Origin: Bryobacteraceae bacterium
Lineage (GTDB): Bacteria > Acidobacteriota > Terriglobia > Bryobacterales > Bryobacteraceae
NCBI GenBank assembly: GCA_025056455.1
Contig: JANWVY010000005.1
Coordinates: 62,001 to 126,000 of the forward strand
DNA: 64,000 nt
Reading direction: 5' to 3'
The translations under genes and the position numbers were made by a program. Under the pieces are notes generated by a model. It made no database searches, was not told where the DNA came from, and was given only the letters and a program-made list of their open reading frames with translations. Numbering within the stretch: position 1 is the stretch's first letter; each line of letters starts with the position of its first letter. This document shows positions 50,824 to 60,276 of this stretch, piece by piece.

Positions 50824-51726
50824 CTACTTTCTTGGCTCGATGAGGTAGTTGTAGATGCGGTCGAGTTCCTCCAGGCTAAAGTAATCAATCTCGATGCGGC
50901 CACGTTTCGGACTTTTTTCGATGATCCTGACGCGGGTGCCGAGAACCCGCTCTAATTCCGCGACGGCTGCCTTCACGTTGGGATCTTGCGGTTTTGGGGG
51001 CTCACTCTCGGCACGGTCTGAGGTCATCTGCCGAACGAGACGCTCGACTTGTCGAACAGACAGACCCTGTGCTGCGGCCTTCTCCGCGAGCAGCCTTTGA
51101 TGCTCTTCGTTCTGAAGGGATAAGAGGGCGCGGGCGTGCCCCATGGAAATTCGGTTCTCCGCCAAAAGGAGCTGCACATCCGGGGGAAGCTTCAAAAGGC
51201 GCAGCATGTTGGTCACTGTCGTGCGGTCCTTCCCAGTGCGGCGGGCGATTTCTTCGTGGCTCAAATAGTGCTCGCGATGGAGGCGGTCAAGCGCTTGGGC
51301 GACCTCGATCGGGTTAAGGTCCTCCCGCTGAAGGTTCTCAATGAGACTGAGTTCGAGAACGCGCTCGGGAGCAGTGTTCTGAATAACGACTGGTACGTGA
51401 GTAAGACCAGCAAGGCGTGCTGCCCGCCAACGGCGTTCACCAGCGACGAGCTCATATCTCTCCCCGACCTGGCGCACAATCAAGGGCTGGATGATGCCGT
51501 TGGACTCGATCGACTGGGCGAGTTCACGAAGGCGGTCTGCCTGGAAAATAGAGCGGGGTTGGAGGGGGTTGGGGTCGATCCGGTCAATGGGCAGAACGAC
51601 GGGACCAGCGGAGGCGCCGGGTTGAGCGGGTGGAGACGGGACGGACGCCTCGAAGGGAGGCCGCTGCGGTAGAAGGGCAGACAGGCCTTTACCTAACACG
51701 CGTTTGGAATCCGGTACCTTGGACAT
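50824..51726 (-). CDS. parB: Chromosome partitioning protein ParB
   Basis: The 300-residue protein opens LGKGLSALLPQ, as is typical. The N-terminal CTPase/ParB domain has DPNPLQPRSIF and GERRWRAA (the GxxRxxA box). The helix-turn-helix region (LSHEEIARRTGKDRTTVTNML) recognises parS, and LNPIEVAQAL is standard. The C-terminal dimer domain is present. It loads on parS and slides as a CTP clamp to position the origin. The start of parB lies 5 bp after the parA stop on the same strand, so they form an operon. A parS palindrome lies upstream of parA. Confidence 0.96.
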   Translation of the reverse strand: MSKVPDSKRVLGKGLSALLPQRPPFEASVPSPPAQPGASAGPVVLPIDRIDPNPLQPRSIFQADRLRELAQSIESNGIIQPLIVRQVGERYELVAGERRWRAARLAGLTHVPVVIQNTAPERVLELSLIENLQREDLNPIEVAQALDRLHREHYLSHEEIARRTGKDRTTVTNMLRLLKLPPDVQLLLAENRISMGHARALLSLQNEEHQRLLAEKAAAQGLSVRQVERLVRQMTSDRAESEPPKPQDPNVKAAVAELERVLGTRVRIIEKSPKRGRIEIDYFSLEELDRIYNYLIEPRK

Positions 51727-51731
51727 GGTCT

Positions 51732-52535
51732 CTAAACATTGTTTGTGGAGAGCGTTTGAGGTTTCAGTAATACGCGCTCGCGGGTCAAAAATTCTTTCGC
51801 CAGTCGGATATAGGCTTCCGCAGCCTTCGAACGCGGGTCGTAAAGGAGGATCGGGAGGCCATGGCTGGGAGCTTCTGCGAGGCGAATCGATCGCGGAATA
51901 ACGGTTTCGAAGACTTGTTTTTGGAAAAAGTCACGCAAATCGTCAGCGACTTGGCGCGTAAGATTCGTTCGATCGTCGTACATGGTGAGAAGGACGCCAA
52001 GGATAGGGAGGTCGTGGCTGAAGGAGTCGCGGACGCGGGCGATCGTGTCAAGGAGTTGCGAGATTCCCTCAAGGGCAAAGAACTCGCATTGAATGGGGAT
52101 GAGGATGGCGTCAGCGGCGACCAGGGCGTTTAATGTCAGCAGGTCGAGTGCAGGCGGGCAATCGATAAGGATGTAATCATAACTGCCGTGGATGGAGGCA
52201 ATTTTTTGGCGCAGGCGGCTTTCCCGATCGGGAGCGTCTACGAGCTCAAGATTCGCAGCGACAAGGTTGCGATCTGAGGGAATCAGGATTAATCCCTCGC
52301 AGGGGGTACGCTGAGCCAACGATTCGAGGGAGACATCCGAAATGAGGGCGTCATAGATCGATTGCTCTCGGCCGAGTTTATCAACGCCGAGACCGGTGGT
52401 GGCGTTACCCTGGGGGTCGAGGTCGATGAGGAGAATGCGGAGCTCGTTGGCTGCTAACGAGGCTGCGAGGTTGATGGCCGTCGTTGTCTTACCGACTCCC
52501 CCTTTTTGATTCGCGACTGCGATGACCTTGCCCAT
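51732..52535 (-). CDS. parA: Chromosome partitioning ATPase ParA (Soj)
   Basis: The 267-residue ATPase starts IAVANQKGGVGKTTTAINLAA, the deviant Walker A with its signature lysine. DLDPQGNATTGLG is the A-prime box and IDCPPALDLLTLNAL the Walker B. It has no N-terminal DNA-binding extension, as expected for a chromosomal Soj-type protein. It moves ParB-parS complexes over the nucleoid. It sits upstream of parB, and mnmG lies further upstream; rsmG, often between mnmG and parA, is not present. Confidence 0.96.
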   Translation of the reverse strand: MGKVIAVANQKGGVGKTTTAINLAASLAANELRILLIDLDPQGNATTGLGVDKLGREQSIYDALISDVSLESLAQRTPCEGLILIPSDRNLVAANLELVDAPDRESRLRQKIASIHGSYDYILIDCPPALDLLTLNALVAADAILIPIQCEFFALEGISQLLDTIARVRDSFSHDLPILGVLLTMYDDRTNLTRQVADDLRDFFQKQVFETVIPRSIRLAEAPSHGLPILLYDPRSKAAEAYIRLAKEFLTRERVLLKPQTLSTNNV

Positions 52536-52604
52536 GGGCGGTGGTTAGAAAGCCCAGTGTAGCACGATGGGGCGCTACAGAAAGGGAGTCGCGACGGAAG
52601 ATGA

Positions 52605-52622
52605 ACGTTCCACGTGGAACGT
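52605..52622. promoter_or_regulatory. parS: parS centromere-like site
   Basis: ACGTTCCACGTGGAACGT is a perfect 18-bp palindrome. Its core GTTCCACGTGGAAC matches the bacterial parS consensus TGTTTCACGTGAAACA apart from the symmetric C/G change within each arm and the outermost base pair. It lies between parA and mnmG, where origin-near parS sites are often found. Confidence 0.85.
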
Positions 52623-52727
52623 CAGCTAGAAATGGAACGCCAAAAAAGAAATCCTACCTTAGAAAACCTAGCGGTCATCGTTGGGAGAGCGGCCGCAGGC
52701 GACGATTTGAAGTCTCTCCAACCATCC

Positions 52728-54617
52728 TTAAGAAACAGTCGGCTCCCGAATCTCGGAGAGACTTAGGTACACATCCAGAATCGCAATCGCTGCCGGAGTT
52801 ACACCAGGGATCCGACTGGCTTGACCCAGGGTTTCCGGACGAACCCGCGACAATTTCTCAGCGATTTCGCGACTGATGCCAGGAATTGCACTAAACTCAA
52901 CGTTAGTGGGAATCCGGCGAGATTCCGAGCTCCGCAACCTCGCAACCTGACGCTCCTGCTGGCTCAAGTAACCCGCATATTTGTACTCAACTTCTAGCGA
53001 AGCGAGCAACCCCTCCACGGGGGGCTCTCCTAAGACGGCCCTTAATCTCTGTTCGAGCCGCCATATTGTAGCCTCGGGGCGCCGCAGCCATAAAGCGTAG
53101 GTCGGCCGGTCATCTAGAGCCAGCCCCAACTCGTTACAATCCACGCGCGTCGAATCGAGCCATCGCCTGAGCTGCTGCTTCTGAGCCATTTTCCGCTCAA
53201 ACAGTTCCTTGCGCTTGGCACAACACAATCCAAGCCGGATCGCCAATGGGGTAAGCCTTTCGTCCGCGTTATCGATTCGCAGCTGCAACCGGAACTCGGC
53301 TCGAGAAGTAAACATCCGATAAGGTTCGTCGGCGCCTTTTGTGACCAGGTCGTCAATCAGAATGCCTGCGTAGCCCTCGCACCGTTCGAGTACCACAGGG
53401 TCGGCTCCGCCGACAAATTGCGCCGCGTTAATCCCCGCCATGAGGCCCTGGCAGCCCGCCTCTTCGTAACCTGAGGTTCCGTTGATCTGTCCGGCGAAGA
53501 ATAGTCCACGAACCGTCTTTACCATAAGCCCATGAGTCAATTGCCGCGGGTCGATCGCGTCGTATTCAATCGCATATCCAGGACGTATCATCTCGGCGTC
53601 TTCCAAACCTGGCACAGAAGCAAGCATCTTCACTTGCACGTCGATCGGCATGCTAGTCGACATCCCGTTCACGTAAACCTCATACGTGTCAAGCCCTTCC
53701 GGCTCCAGGAAGATCTGGTGACGCAATTTGTCGGGGAATTTAACGACCTTGTCCTCGATCGAGGGGCAATATCGAGGCCCGAGCCCCTCGATCTGCCCGC
53801 TGTAAAGCGGCGAACGGTGAATGTTCTCTCGCAGAATTCGATGTGTCTCCTCGGTTGTATAGGCGATGTAGCATTTAATCTGCTCGCGTGTGATCTCCGA
53901 AGTGAGGAACGAAAAAGGGGTTGGTCGCTGGTCACCGCATTGGGGCTCAAACCGTGACCAATCGATGGTTCTCCCATCGAGACGAGGCGGAGTGCCGGTC
54001 TTTAGCCGCGTCCAGCGCAACCCCAGCCGGCGAACTTGCTGGCCCAGCAGCTCGGATGCCGGCTCCCCATTGCGGCCACAGGTATACGTACTCTCTCCGA
54101 CGTGCGCAAGACCATTCAAAAAGGTCCCGGTTGTTACGACAACCGTCGAGCTGCAAACACTCCGGCCATCTCGAAGATGAACTCCAACAACGCGCCGCTG
54201 GTTGCCCTCACCCTCAATCCAAAGGTCGGCCACTTCTGCTTGGATGATTCGAAGATTTGGCTCCTTTTCAAGCAGCTCGCGCATATAAACGCGATATCTC
54301 TTCTTATCGCATTGCGCACGGGGAGACCAAACTGCAGGTCCTCTGCTCGTGTTTAACAGGCGAAATTGAATGCCAACGGCGTCCGCCACCTCCCCCATGA
54401 CACCACCCAGGGCGTCTATCTCCCTCACAAGATGACCCTTAGCGATACCACCGATGGCGGGATTGCAGGACATCTGCGCGATCAGATCGAGATTCATTGT
54501 GATCAAGGCAGTCCGCAGCCCGAGCCGCGCGCAGGCGCGCGCCGCCTCACATCCGGCATGGCCGGCGCCCACCACAAGAACGTCATATTTCGTCGAACGG
54601 CCCAAATTTGGCATCAT
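52728..54617 (-). CDS. mnmG: tRNA uridine-5-carboxymethylaminomethyl modification enzyme MnmG
   Basis: ATG 54617 gives 629 residues, the usual MnmG size, with GGGGA about 9 nt upstream. A longer frame to 54920 would overlap purD. The FAD-binding GxGxxG is [12 protein letters not shown] near the start, and [22 protein letters not shown] is the family signature. Two conserved cysteines are visible in the [13 protein letters not shown] and CNP regions. The C-terminal helical domain binds MnmE. Together with MnmE it modifies the wobble uridine of several tRNAs; mnmE is not in this window. It is divergent from purD with 42 bp between. Confidence 0.95.
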   Translation of the reverse strand: MMPNLGRSTKYDVLVVGAGHAGCEAARACARLGLRTALITMNLDLIAQMSCNPAIGGIAKGHLVREIDALGGVMGEVADAVGIQFRLLNTSRGPAVWSPRAQCDKKRYRVYMRELLEKEPNLRIIQAEVADLWIEGEGNQRRVVGVHLRDGRSVCSSTVVVTTGTFLNGLAHVGESTYTCGRNGEPASELLGQQVRRLGLRWTRLKTGTPPRLDGRTIDWSRFEPQCGDQRPTPFSFLTSEITREQIKCYIAYTTEETHRILRENIHRSPLYSGQIEGLGPRYCPSIEDKVVKFPDKLRHQIFLEPEGLDTYEVYVNGMSTSMPIDVQVKMLASVPGLEDAEMIRPGYAIEYDAIDPRQLTHGLMVKTVRGLFFAGQINGTSGYEEAGCQGLMAGINAAQFVGGADPVVLERCEGYAGILIDDLVTKGADEPYRMFTSRAEFRLQLRIDNADERLTPLAIRLGLCCAKRKELFERKMAQKQQLRRWLDSTRVDCNELGLALDDRPTYALWLRRPEATIWRLEQRLRAVLGEPPVEGLLASLEVEYKYAGYLSQQERQVARLRSSESRRIPTNVEFSAIPGISREIAEKLSRVRPETLGQASRIPGVTPAAIAILDVYLSLSEIREPTVS

Positions 54618-54659
54618 GCCTACTTGTCCCCATTTTAATGATTCAAGATTGGAGTTCAC

Positions 54660-55913
54660 GTGAGGATACTCGTCCTGGGTAGTGGAGGCCGGGAACATGC
54701 CCTCGTCTGGCGGCTTCACCAAGAAAAGCGTGCAGAAATATATGCTTGTCCGGGAAATCCTGGGATGGCCCGTCTCGCAACTTGTATTCCCCTCTCTGGC
54801 GGCTCCCCGGAAGACTACCTCTCTGTGGCGAAATCGATTGGCGCGGACCTCACAATCGCCGGTCCCGAAGCTCCCCTGGTGGCAGGTGTTGCAGACCTTT
54901 TCCACCAACACAGTCTTCATCTGTTCGGACCTTCACGCGCTGCGGCCCGTCTTGAAGGGAGCAAAATCTTCGCCAAGCGGGTCATGTCCGCTGCCCGAAT
55001 ACCTACCGCACGGTACGTGGAAGCAGATACAGTGGACCAGGCCCTCGAAGCGCTGCCGCGATTTGAGTACCCGATCGTCATCAAAGCCGATGGCCTCGCG
55101 GCTGGCAAAGGAGTGATCCTGGCCGGGGATCTGCACGAGGCAAGGGCGGCGATTGAACTACTAACGACGCAGTTTGGACCGCGCCTGATCCTCGAGGAAT
55201 TTTTAGAAGGGGAAGAAGCAAGCTTTATTGTCCTCTGTGATGGGCGCCATGCTCTACCCCTAGCCCCCGCCCAGGATCACAAGCGGGTTTTCGACGGTGA
55301 CCAGGGTCCTAACACTGGCGGGATGGGCTCCTACTCCGACGACCGGATTCTAGATCCGAATCAAATCCAGGAGGTGATGGACTTGATCATTCATCCGTTG
55401 CTGGACTATCTCGCCTCCTCGGGAACGCCATTTCTCGGATTTTTATACGCCGGACTCATGCTCACGAGCGCCGGCCCTAAAGTTCTCGAATTCAATGTCC
55501 GCCTTGGTGACCCAGAAGCCCAGAGCCTACTTCACCGCCTCCGCGGGGGGTTGCTGGAAGCAGTAACTGCGGCTGTGAGGGGAAGCATGCAAGGCTACAG
55601 TCTGGATTGGGACTCGCGTCCATCGGTGTGCGTCGTGCTCGCTGCGGAGGGATACCCGTCTGCGGTCCGGAGTGGCGATACCATTGAAGGGATCGCAGCC
55701 GCCGAAGCGACAGGCGCCACGGTGTTTCACGCTGGGACACGCCTTGTAGATGCCCGTCTTGTGACTGCTGGTGGAAGGGTACTTGGTGTCACGCATACCG
55801 GAGGGGATCTTGCGGCCGCCATCCAAAATACCTACCGCGCGGTCAGCTGCATACATTTCCCAGGGATGCATTTTCGGAAAGATATCGGCAAAAAAGGCCT
55901 CCGCCGCTGGTAG
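54660..55913 (+). CDS. purD: Phosphoribosylamine-glycine ligase
   Basis: The 417-residue ATP-grasp enzyme starts at GTG with the phosphoribosylamine-binding segment [18 protein letters not shown]-type opening. [21 protein letters not shown] and [11 protein letters not shown] are the ATP-grasp core, and [13 protein letters not shown] is the metal-binding box. It joins glycine to phosphoribosylamine, the second step of purine synthesis. A basic tail (GKKGLRRW) ends the protein. tRNA-Arg begins 13 bp after its stop, and no terminator separates them. Confidence 0.95.
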   Translation: MRILVLGSGGREHALVWRLHQEKRAEIYACPGNPGMARLATCIPLSGGSPEDYLSVAKSIGADLTIAGPEAPLVAGVADLFHQHSLHLFGPSRAAARLEGSKIFAKRVMSAARIPTARYVEADTVDQALEALPRFEYPIVIKADGLAAGKGVILAGDLHEARAAIELLTTQFGPRLILEEFLEGEEASFIVLCDGRHALPLAPAQDHKRVFDGDQGPNTGGMGSYSDDRILDPNQIQEVMDLIIHPLLDYLASSGTPFLGFLYAGLMLTSAGPKVLEFNVRLGDPEAQSLLHRLRGGLLEAVTAAVRGSMQGYSLDWDSRPSVCVVLAAEGYPSAVRSGDTIEGIAAAEATGATVFHAGTRLVDARLVTAGGRVLGVTHTGGDLAAAIQNTYRAVSCIHFPGMHFRKDIGKKGLRRW

Positions 55914-55926
55914 AATGAAGGGCGTC

Positions 55927-56003
55927 GGGGACGTAGCTCAGATGGATAGAGCGGTCGCCTCCTAAGCGACAGGCCGGCAGTTCGAATCTGCCCGTCCCTA
56001 CCA
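55927..56003 (+). tRNA. tRNA-Arg (anticodon CCT), CCA encoded
   Basis: The acceptor stem GGGGACG (55927-55933) pairs with CGTCCCT (55993-55999), including one G-U pair. The D-arm has GCTCAGATGGATAGAGC. The anticodon arm GTCGC-CTCCTAA-GCGAC gives anticodon CCT, reading AGG. The T-arm contains the GTTCGAATC core. The discriminator is A, followed by an encoded CCA. Confidence 0.96.
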
Positions 56004-56031
56004 TACCCTTTGGGGTCGGCTGTTGCCACGT

Positions 56032-56037
56032 TATAAT
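56032..56037 (+). promoter_or_regulatory. Candidate -10 box of the ECF sigma gene
   Basis: A perfect TATAAT lies 29 bp after the tRNA-Arg. Transcription would begin near 56044, downstream of the TTG at 56023. This supports the GTG at 56089 as the true start of the sigma gene. Confidence 0.5.
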
Positions 56038-56088
56038 AGGGCGGATTGTTTCGACCTTCTCTCAAAAACGCACCGTGAGGCCACAAAC

Positions 56089-56694
56089 GTGCCTGACCAC
56101 GTAGACAAACATGCCGTCACACAGTTGCTTTGCGACCTTCAGGGTGGCCGCTCGGGCGCAGCGGACGAGCTCCTTCCCCTCGTTTACCAAGAATTACGGC
56201 GCATCGCGGCAGCGTACATGCGTCGTGAGCGTCCCAATCACACGCTTCAGGCCACTGCGCTCGTCCATGAAGCCTTCCTTCAGTTAGTCGACCAAACCCG
56301 CGTTGACTGGAAGAACCGCGCCCACTTTTTTGGGGTAGCCGCTCAGCTCATGCGTCGCATCCTCGTCGAGCACGCCCGCAGCCGCGGGGCGCAAAAGCGT
56401 GGAGGGGCTGTCGCAAAACTGTCACTCGAAGAAGCAATCAACTACTTTCCCCAAAAAGACCTGACTCTGCTTGCTTTAGATGACTGTCTCAAAGAACTCG
56501 AAAAGCTCGATCCCCGACAGAGTCGAATTGTGGAACTTCGCTTTTTTGGCGGACTCACCACCGAGGAAACGTCTGAAGTTATGGGGCTCTCCACGGCGAC
56601 GATCGAACGCGAGTGGCGCTCGGCCAAGGCTTGGCTTCACTCTCAGCTTTCTGATCTCAAGGGGCGGTCCACTCCTTCCTCCCCAGCATCATAG
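56089..56694 (+). CDS. ECF-type RNA polymerase sigma factor (TIGR02999-like)
   Basis: GTG 56089, with GAGG 8 nt upstream, gives 201 residues. Region 2 is seen in ELLPLVYQELRRIAAAYMRRE and HTLQATALVHEAFLQLVD, the signature of the TIGR02999 group, common in Acidobacteria and Planctomycetes. Region 4 has LDPRQSRIVELRFFGG followed by a helix-turn-helix, LTTEETSEVMGLSTATIER. It should direct RNA polymerase to a small regulon. A membrane Ser/Thr kinase with TPRs follows 203 bp downstream, the usual partner of this sigma group. No anti-sigma gene is adjacent. Confidence 0.9.
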   Translation: MPDHVDKHAVTQLLCDLQGGRSGAADELLPLVYQELRRIAAAYMRRERPNHTLQATALVHEAFLQLVDQTRVDWKNRAHFFGVAAQLMRRILVEHARSRGAQKRGGAVAKLSLEEAINYFPQKDLTLLALDDCLKELEKLDPRQSRIVELRFFGGLTTEETSEVMGLSTATIEREWRSAKAWLHSQLSDLKGRSTPSSPAS

Positions 56695-56897
56695 AGCGGC
56701 AATGTTGATGCGAATCGCCGGGTTGGGTGGGCGCAGTCGTTGTGACCTATGGCGAGAAACGGTTTTCGGCTTCTCGTTTAACGGCTACAAAGGAAAATTG
56801 GCTTTCTAGCCATGCCCGCGTTCCCAACTTTTGACGGCCCGATAAACTAGGAAAAGAAGGGCGCCAATCGCCGTTCTTCGCAAAGCGTCCCACCGTC

Positions 56898-59726
56898 ATG
56901 ACCCCAGAGCAATACCGTAAGACCTCGCGAATCTTCCAGCAAGCTCTCGAACTGCCCCCTCATCATCGCCTTTCCTATATCCAAAGTGCCTGCGCGGGGG
57001 ATGAAGAGATTCGCCGTCAAGTGGAAGCGATGCTGCGCTCAGATACCGAGCCAGAAGGCGTTCTTGACCGCCCGCCCGCCGAGTCGGTCGCGAAGCTGTT
57101 CGAAGCAGAAGCCCCCAAAATACCAAAACGCATCGGCCAATATGTGATCGAGCGCGAACTTGGACGTGGCGGCATGGGCGTTGTCTACCTCGCCTCCCGA
57201 GCCGACGAACAGTACCACAAGCACGTTGCCATCAAAATCCTTCTTGCCGACCAAGAAAATGCAAAGCTGGTTGCACGCTTCCGCCGCGAGCGTCAGATTC
57301 TCGCCAACCTTGACCACCCCAACATCGCCCTGTTGCTGGACGGCGGCGCAACGCCTGATGGCCTCCCTTACCTGGTCATGGAATATGTAGAGGGCGTACC
57401 GATTGACGAATATTGCGACAATCACCGACTACCAATTTCCGCCCGGCTTGACTTATTCCTTACGGTGTGTAGCGCCGTTCATCATGCTCATCAAAACCTG
57501 GTCGTTCACCGGGATTTAAAACCAGGCAACATCTTGGTGAGAAAAGATGGCACAGTGAAGCTACTCGACTTTGGCATTGCCAAGTTATTGCAGCCTCAGC
57601 CCGGCTTCGCCATGGAAAAGACTGCCACGGGCATGCGACTGCTCACTCCCGAATTCGCCAGCCCAGAGCAGGTGCGGGGTGATCCCATTACCACTGCCAC
57701 CGACGTTTACCAACTCGGCATCGTCCTCTTCCAGCTGCTCACCGGCCACCATCCCTTCCACTACACCAACCGCGCAGCGCTGATCACCATGCTGGCCAAT
57801 GACAACCCCGATCCGCCTAGCGTGGCCATCGATCGGGTAGTTGAAGAAGAGGGACCTGGGGGAGAGAAGATCGTCATTCGTTCTCCGGAAAAAGTTGCCG
57901 AAACCCGCGAAGGCACGCCGGTCAAACTCAAGGCTCGGCTACGCGGTGAGCTGGACGCGATTCTCTTGAAAGCCTTAGCACGCAACCCCGCGGAGCGATA
58001 TCCCTCGGTGGAGCAGTTCGCGGAAGACATTCGCCGGCACCTGAGCGGTCTTCCGATTAGTCTCTTCGCGAACAACTCGGGTTATCAACTCCGCAAATTT
58101 CTTCATCGCAACCGCACCAGTGTGCTCCTTGGGGCAACCGCCGTCCTCGCCTTAGCCGGCGTCTTGACCACCACATTTTGGCAAGCAAATATCGCTAGCA
58201 GAGAAGGGCGGAAGGCAGAGCGCCGCTTTCAGCAAGTCCGCACACTGGCCAACTCTCTCCTCTTTGAAGTCCACGACGCGCTCGCCACGCAACCCGGAAC
58301 CACTATGGCGCGCCAAGTCCTGGTGGAAAAAGCCCAGCAATATCTGGATGCTCTTTCTGCAGAATCTAAAGGTGATGTTCAACTGGAACGCGAGCTAGCA
58401 ACCGCTTTTCACCGCCTCGGCGACCTCCAGGGCAACCCTAGCTTCGCCAATCTTGGCCAGACAAGCGCCGCTCTACGCTCCTACCAGAAGGCAGCCGAAA
58501 TCCGACGCCGCCTGATCGAAGCGAATCCCTCCCAGGCTGAACTTCAAGTCGATCTCTCCTCGACCCTAGATGCTCTCGGAGATCTCTACCTCACGCTCGG
58601 CAACACACGCTCTGCACTCGAATCCTACCAGCGCGCCCGCAGCATCTTAGAGGCTCTTCGCTCGACTCGGCCGCAAGACCGCACTCTTAAAGTTCAGCTG
58701 GCTCAGAACTACCAGAGCCTGGTCGACGCCTATCTGAACCTTGGGAAGACCCTAGAGGCCATCGATTTCAACAATAAAGCTCTGTCTCTGGGCCAGCAGC
58801 TGGCCGACGCTGATCCGGGGAATCCAGTTTCCCAGCGCAACCTCGCTGTTGCCTACAACCGCGCGGGTGCACTTTACGAACGACTCGGAGACCATGAAAA
58901 GGCAGCCGAATGGCTCGATCGGGCGCTCCGCATTCAGCAACAGGCGCAGCAAGAAACAGCTCAAGATCCGCGAGCTCGCCGCGAAATCGCGCAAACTTAT
59001 CTTGACCTTGGCCGGAATGCCCTTGCTCGCCGGTCCACCGCGGCCGCTTCCTGGTTTCAAAAAGCTCTCGTAATTTTCCGAGACCTTGCATCGACCGATC
59101 CGCGCAATGCACAAGCCGCTCGAGATCTTGCTTACGCCGAGATGCGGGTGGGCGACGCCTTCCTCCAAGCGAACCAGCCCGCCCAAAGCCTACAGCATTA
59201 CCGGCAAGCACATGAAATTTTTCACCGGCTATTGTCCCAAGATCAGTTCAATATCCTTGCCCGCCGCGACGTCGGCTTAGCTTTTGAAAAGATCGGAAAC
59301 CTCCACCTCACAACTGGAAATCTCCAAGTGGCGCTCGATAGCTACCGCCGCTTTCAGGATGCAGCTCGCAGTTGGATCCAAACGGACCCTCGAAGCAGCA
59401 CGGCGAAGCACACCCTCGGAATCGCAAGCCTCAAAGTGAGTGAACTGGCGGCGAAATCTGGTGACCTTGTGAACGCAAAACGCAATAGCCAGGAAGCGGT
59501 CGAAATCTTTGAAGCTTTGTATGCCAGCGATCCGAATCCGGAGAACGGTCGGGCCTTAGCGCTAGCCCTGTTCCAACAGGCCAGTCTAGTCGACTCCCGT
59601 TCGGAGCGCAAAGCCTTTCTTGGCCGCTGTCTCACACTACTCGATCAGCTCGAGAAAGTTGGGCTGGCTGTGACGGATCAGCGGATACGCCACGCGGCCC
59701 AGCAGGCACTAGCCGCCCTACACTAG
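56898..59726 (+). CDS. Membrane Ser/Thr protein kinase with C-terminal TPR domain
   Basis: The 942-residue protein has a short helical N-terminal region, then a complete Hanks-type kinase (about 80-385). The glycine loop is LGRGGMGVVY (89-98), K113 in VAIK, HRDLKPGN with D206, and DFG at 224-226; all catalytic residues are present. One transmembrane helix (about 408-426) follows. The C-terminal 500 residues, outside the membrane, hold about ten TPR units. Such PknB-type kinases sense envelope signals and phosphorylate cytoplasmic targets, possibly the ECF sigma factor encoded upstream. That link is inferred from gene order. Confidence 0.93.
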   Translation: MTPEQYRKTSRIFQQALELPPHHRLSYIQSACAGDEEIRRQVEAMLRSDTEPEGVLDRPPAESVAKLFEAEAPKIPKRIGQYVIERELGRGGMGVVYLASRADEQYHKHVAIKILLADQENAKLVARFRRERQILANLDHPNIALLLDGGATPDGLPYLVMEYVEGVPIDEYCDNHRLPISARLDLFLTVCSAVHHAHQNLVVHRDLKPGNILVRKDGTVKLLDFGIAKLLQPQPGFAMEKTATGMRLLTPEFASPEQVRGDPITTATDVYQLGIVLFQLLTGHHPFHYTNRAALITMLANDNPDPPSVAIDRVVEEEGPGGEKIVIRSPEKVAETREGTPVKLKARLRGELDAILLKALARNPAERYPSVEQFAEDIRRHLSGLPISLFANNSGYQLRKFLHRNRTSVLLGATAVLALAGVLTTTFWQANIASREGRKAERRFQQVRTLANSLLFEVHDALATQPGTTMARQVLVEKAQQYLDALSAESKGDVQLERELATAFHRLGDLQGNPSFANLGQTSAALRSYQKAAEIRRRLIEANPSQAELQVDLSSTLDALGDLYLTLGNTRSALESYQRARSILEALRSTRPQDRTLKVQLAQNYQSLVDAYLNLGKTLEAIDFNNKALSLGQQLADADPGNPVSQRNLAVAYNRAGALYERLGDHEKAAEWLDRALRIQQQAQQETAQDPRARREIAQTYLDLGRNALARRSTAAASWFQKALVIFRDLASTDPRNAQAARDLAYAEMRVGDAFLQANQPAQSLQHYRQAHEIFHRLLSQDQFNILARRDVGLAFEKIGNLHLTTGNLQVALDSYRRFQDAARSWIQTDPRSSTAKHTLGIASLKVSELAAKSGDLVNAKRNSQEAVEIFEALYASDPNPENGRALALALFQQASLVDSRSERKAFLGRCLTLLDQLEKVGLAVTDQRIRHAAQQALAALH

Positions 59727-59933
59727 CTTTCCCGATCTGCATTCCGCCGCAACCTTCGTTGCACTTGATGCTGGCAAACTCTTGCCGCACTCCATTAGGC
59801 CTGCCGATCGCTTCAATCCTTTCCTTAGAATCCTCTGACGTTGCAGGGGGACTTTGAGCTAAGGTCGATCAGCCAGCAGTACAGAACTCGAGAGTGAGCC
59901 TCTGATCGCGTTTGATCGGGCTTTTACCAAGAT

Positions 59934-60191
59934 TTAACCTTTGGCCCCGGCAATGAGCCGTAGGGCAAGCCCGGACTTTACGTCGCCACCGAGTTCAGCA
60001 ACTGATTTCCCTTGCACCCGTAACTCTAGACTTACACCGACCGAGGACAACGCATTGTGAAGGAGTTCCGTCACCTCAACACGCCGCATGCAATCACCCC
60101 ACGGCTTCCAAAATCGGAGGGCATCGGCTAACGTCTCGAAGTCTAGAATGATGCGGTTGCCTTCGCCGAAAACTTTTGTTGGGGAGCCCAT
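59934..60191 (-). CDS. Small hypothetical protein
   Basis: An 85-residue frame from ATG 60191; AAGGAG lies 13 nt upstream, a little far. The first half holds ILDFETLADALRFWKPWG, the second a compact alpha/beta-like SSVGVSLELRVQGKSVAEL. I do not recognise a family and it has no signal peptide or membrane segment. It lies 85 bp after the monooxygenase start region's downstream neighbour on no shared operon that I can show. Composition and the LELRV strand look protein-like, but it could be chance. Confidence 0.5.
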   Translation of the reverse strand: MGSPTKVFGEGNRIILDFETLADALRFWKPWGDCMRRVEVTELLHNALSSVGVSLELRVQGKSVAELGGDVKSGLALRLIAGAKG

Positions 60192-60276
60192 GACCGTCGC
60201 TGCACTCCTTATCGGTAGAACGGCTCGTAAAAATTACTCTCTTAAACCGCCTTGATCACTTGCTGGAGTCTACGGC

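Noticed and set aside
54651-54666. A second parS-like sequence, GTTCACGTGAGG, at the purD start
   Set aside because: Only the left half matches; the right arm breaks the palindrome, and the bases are explained by the GTG start of purD.
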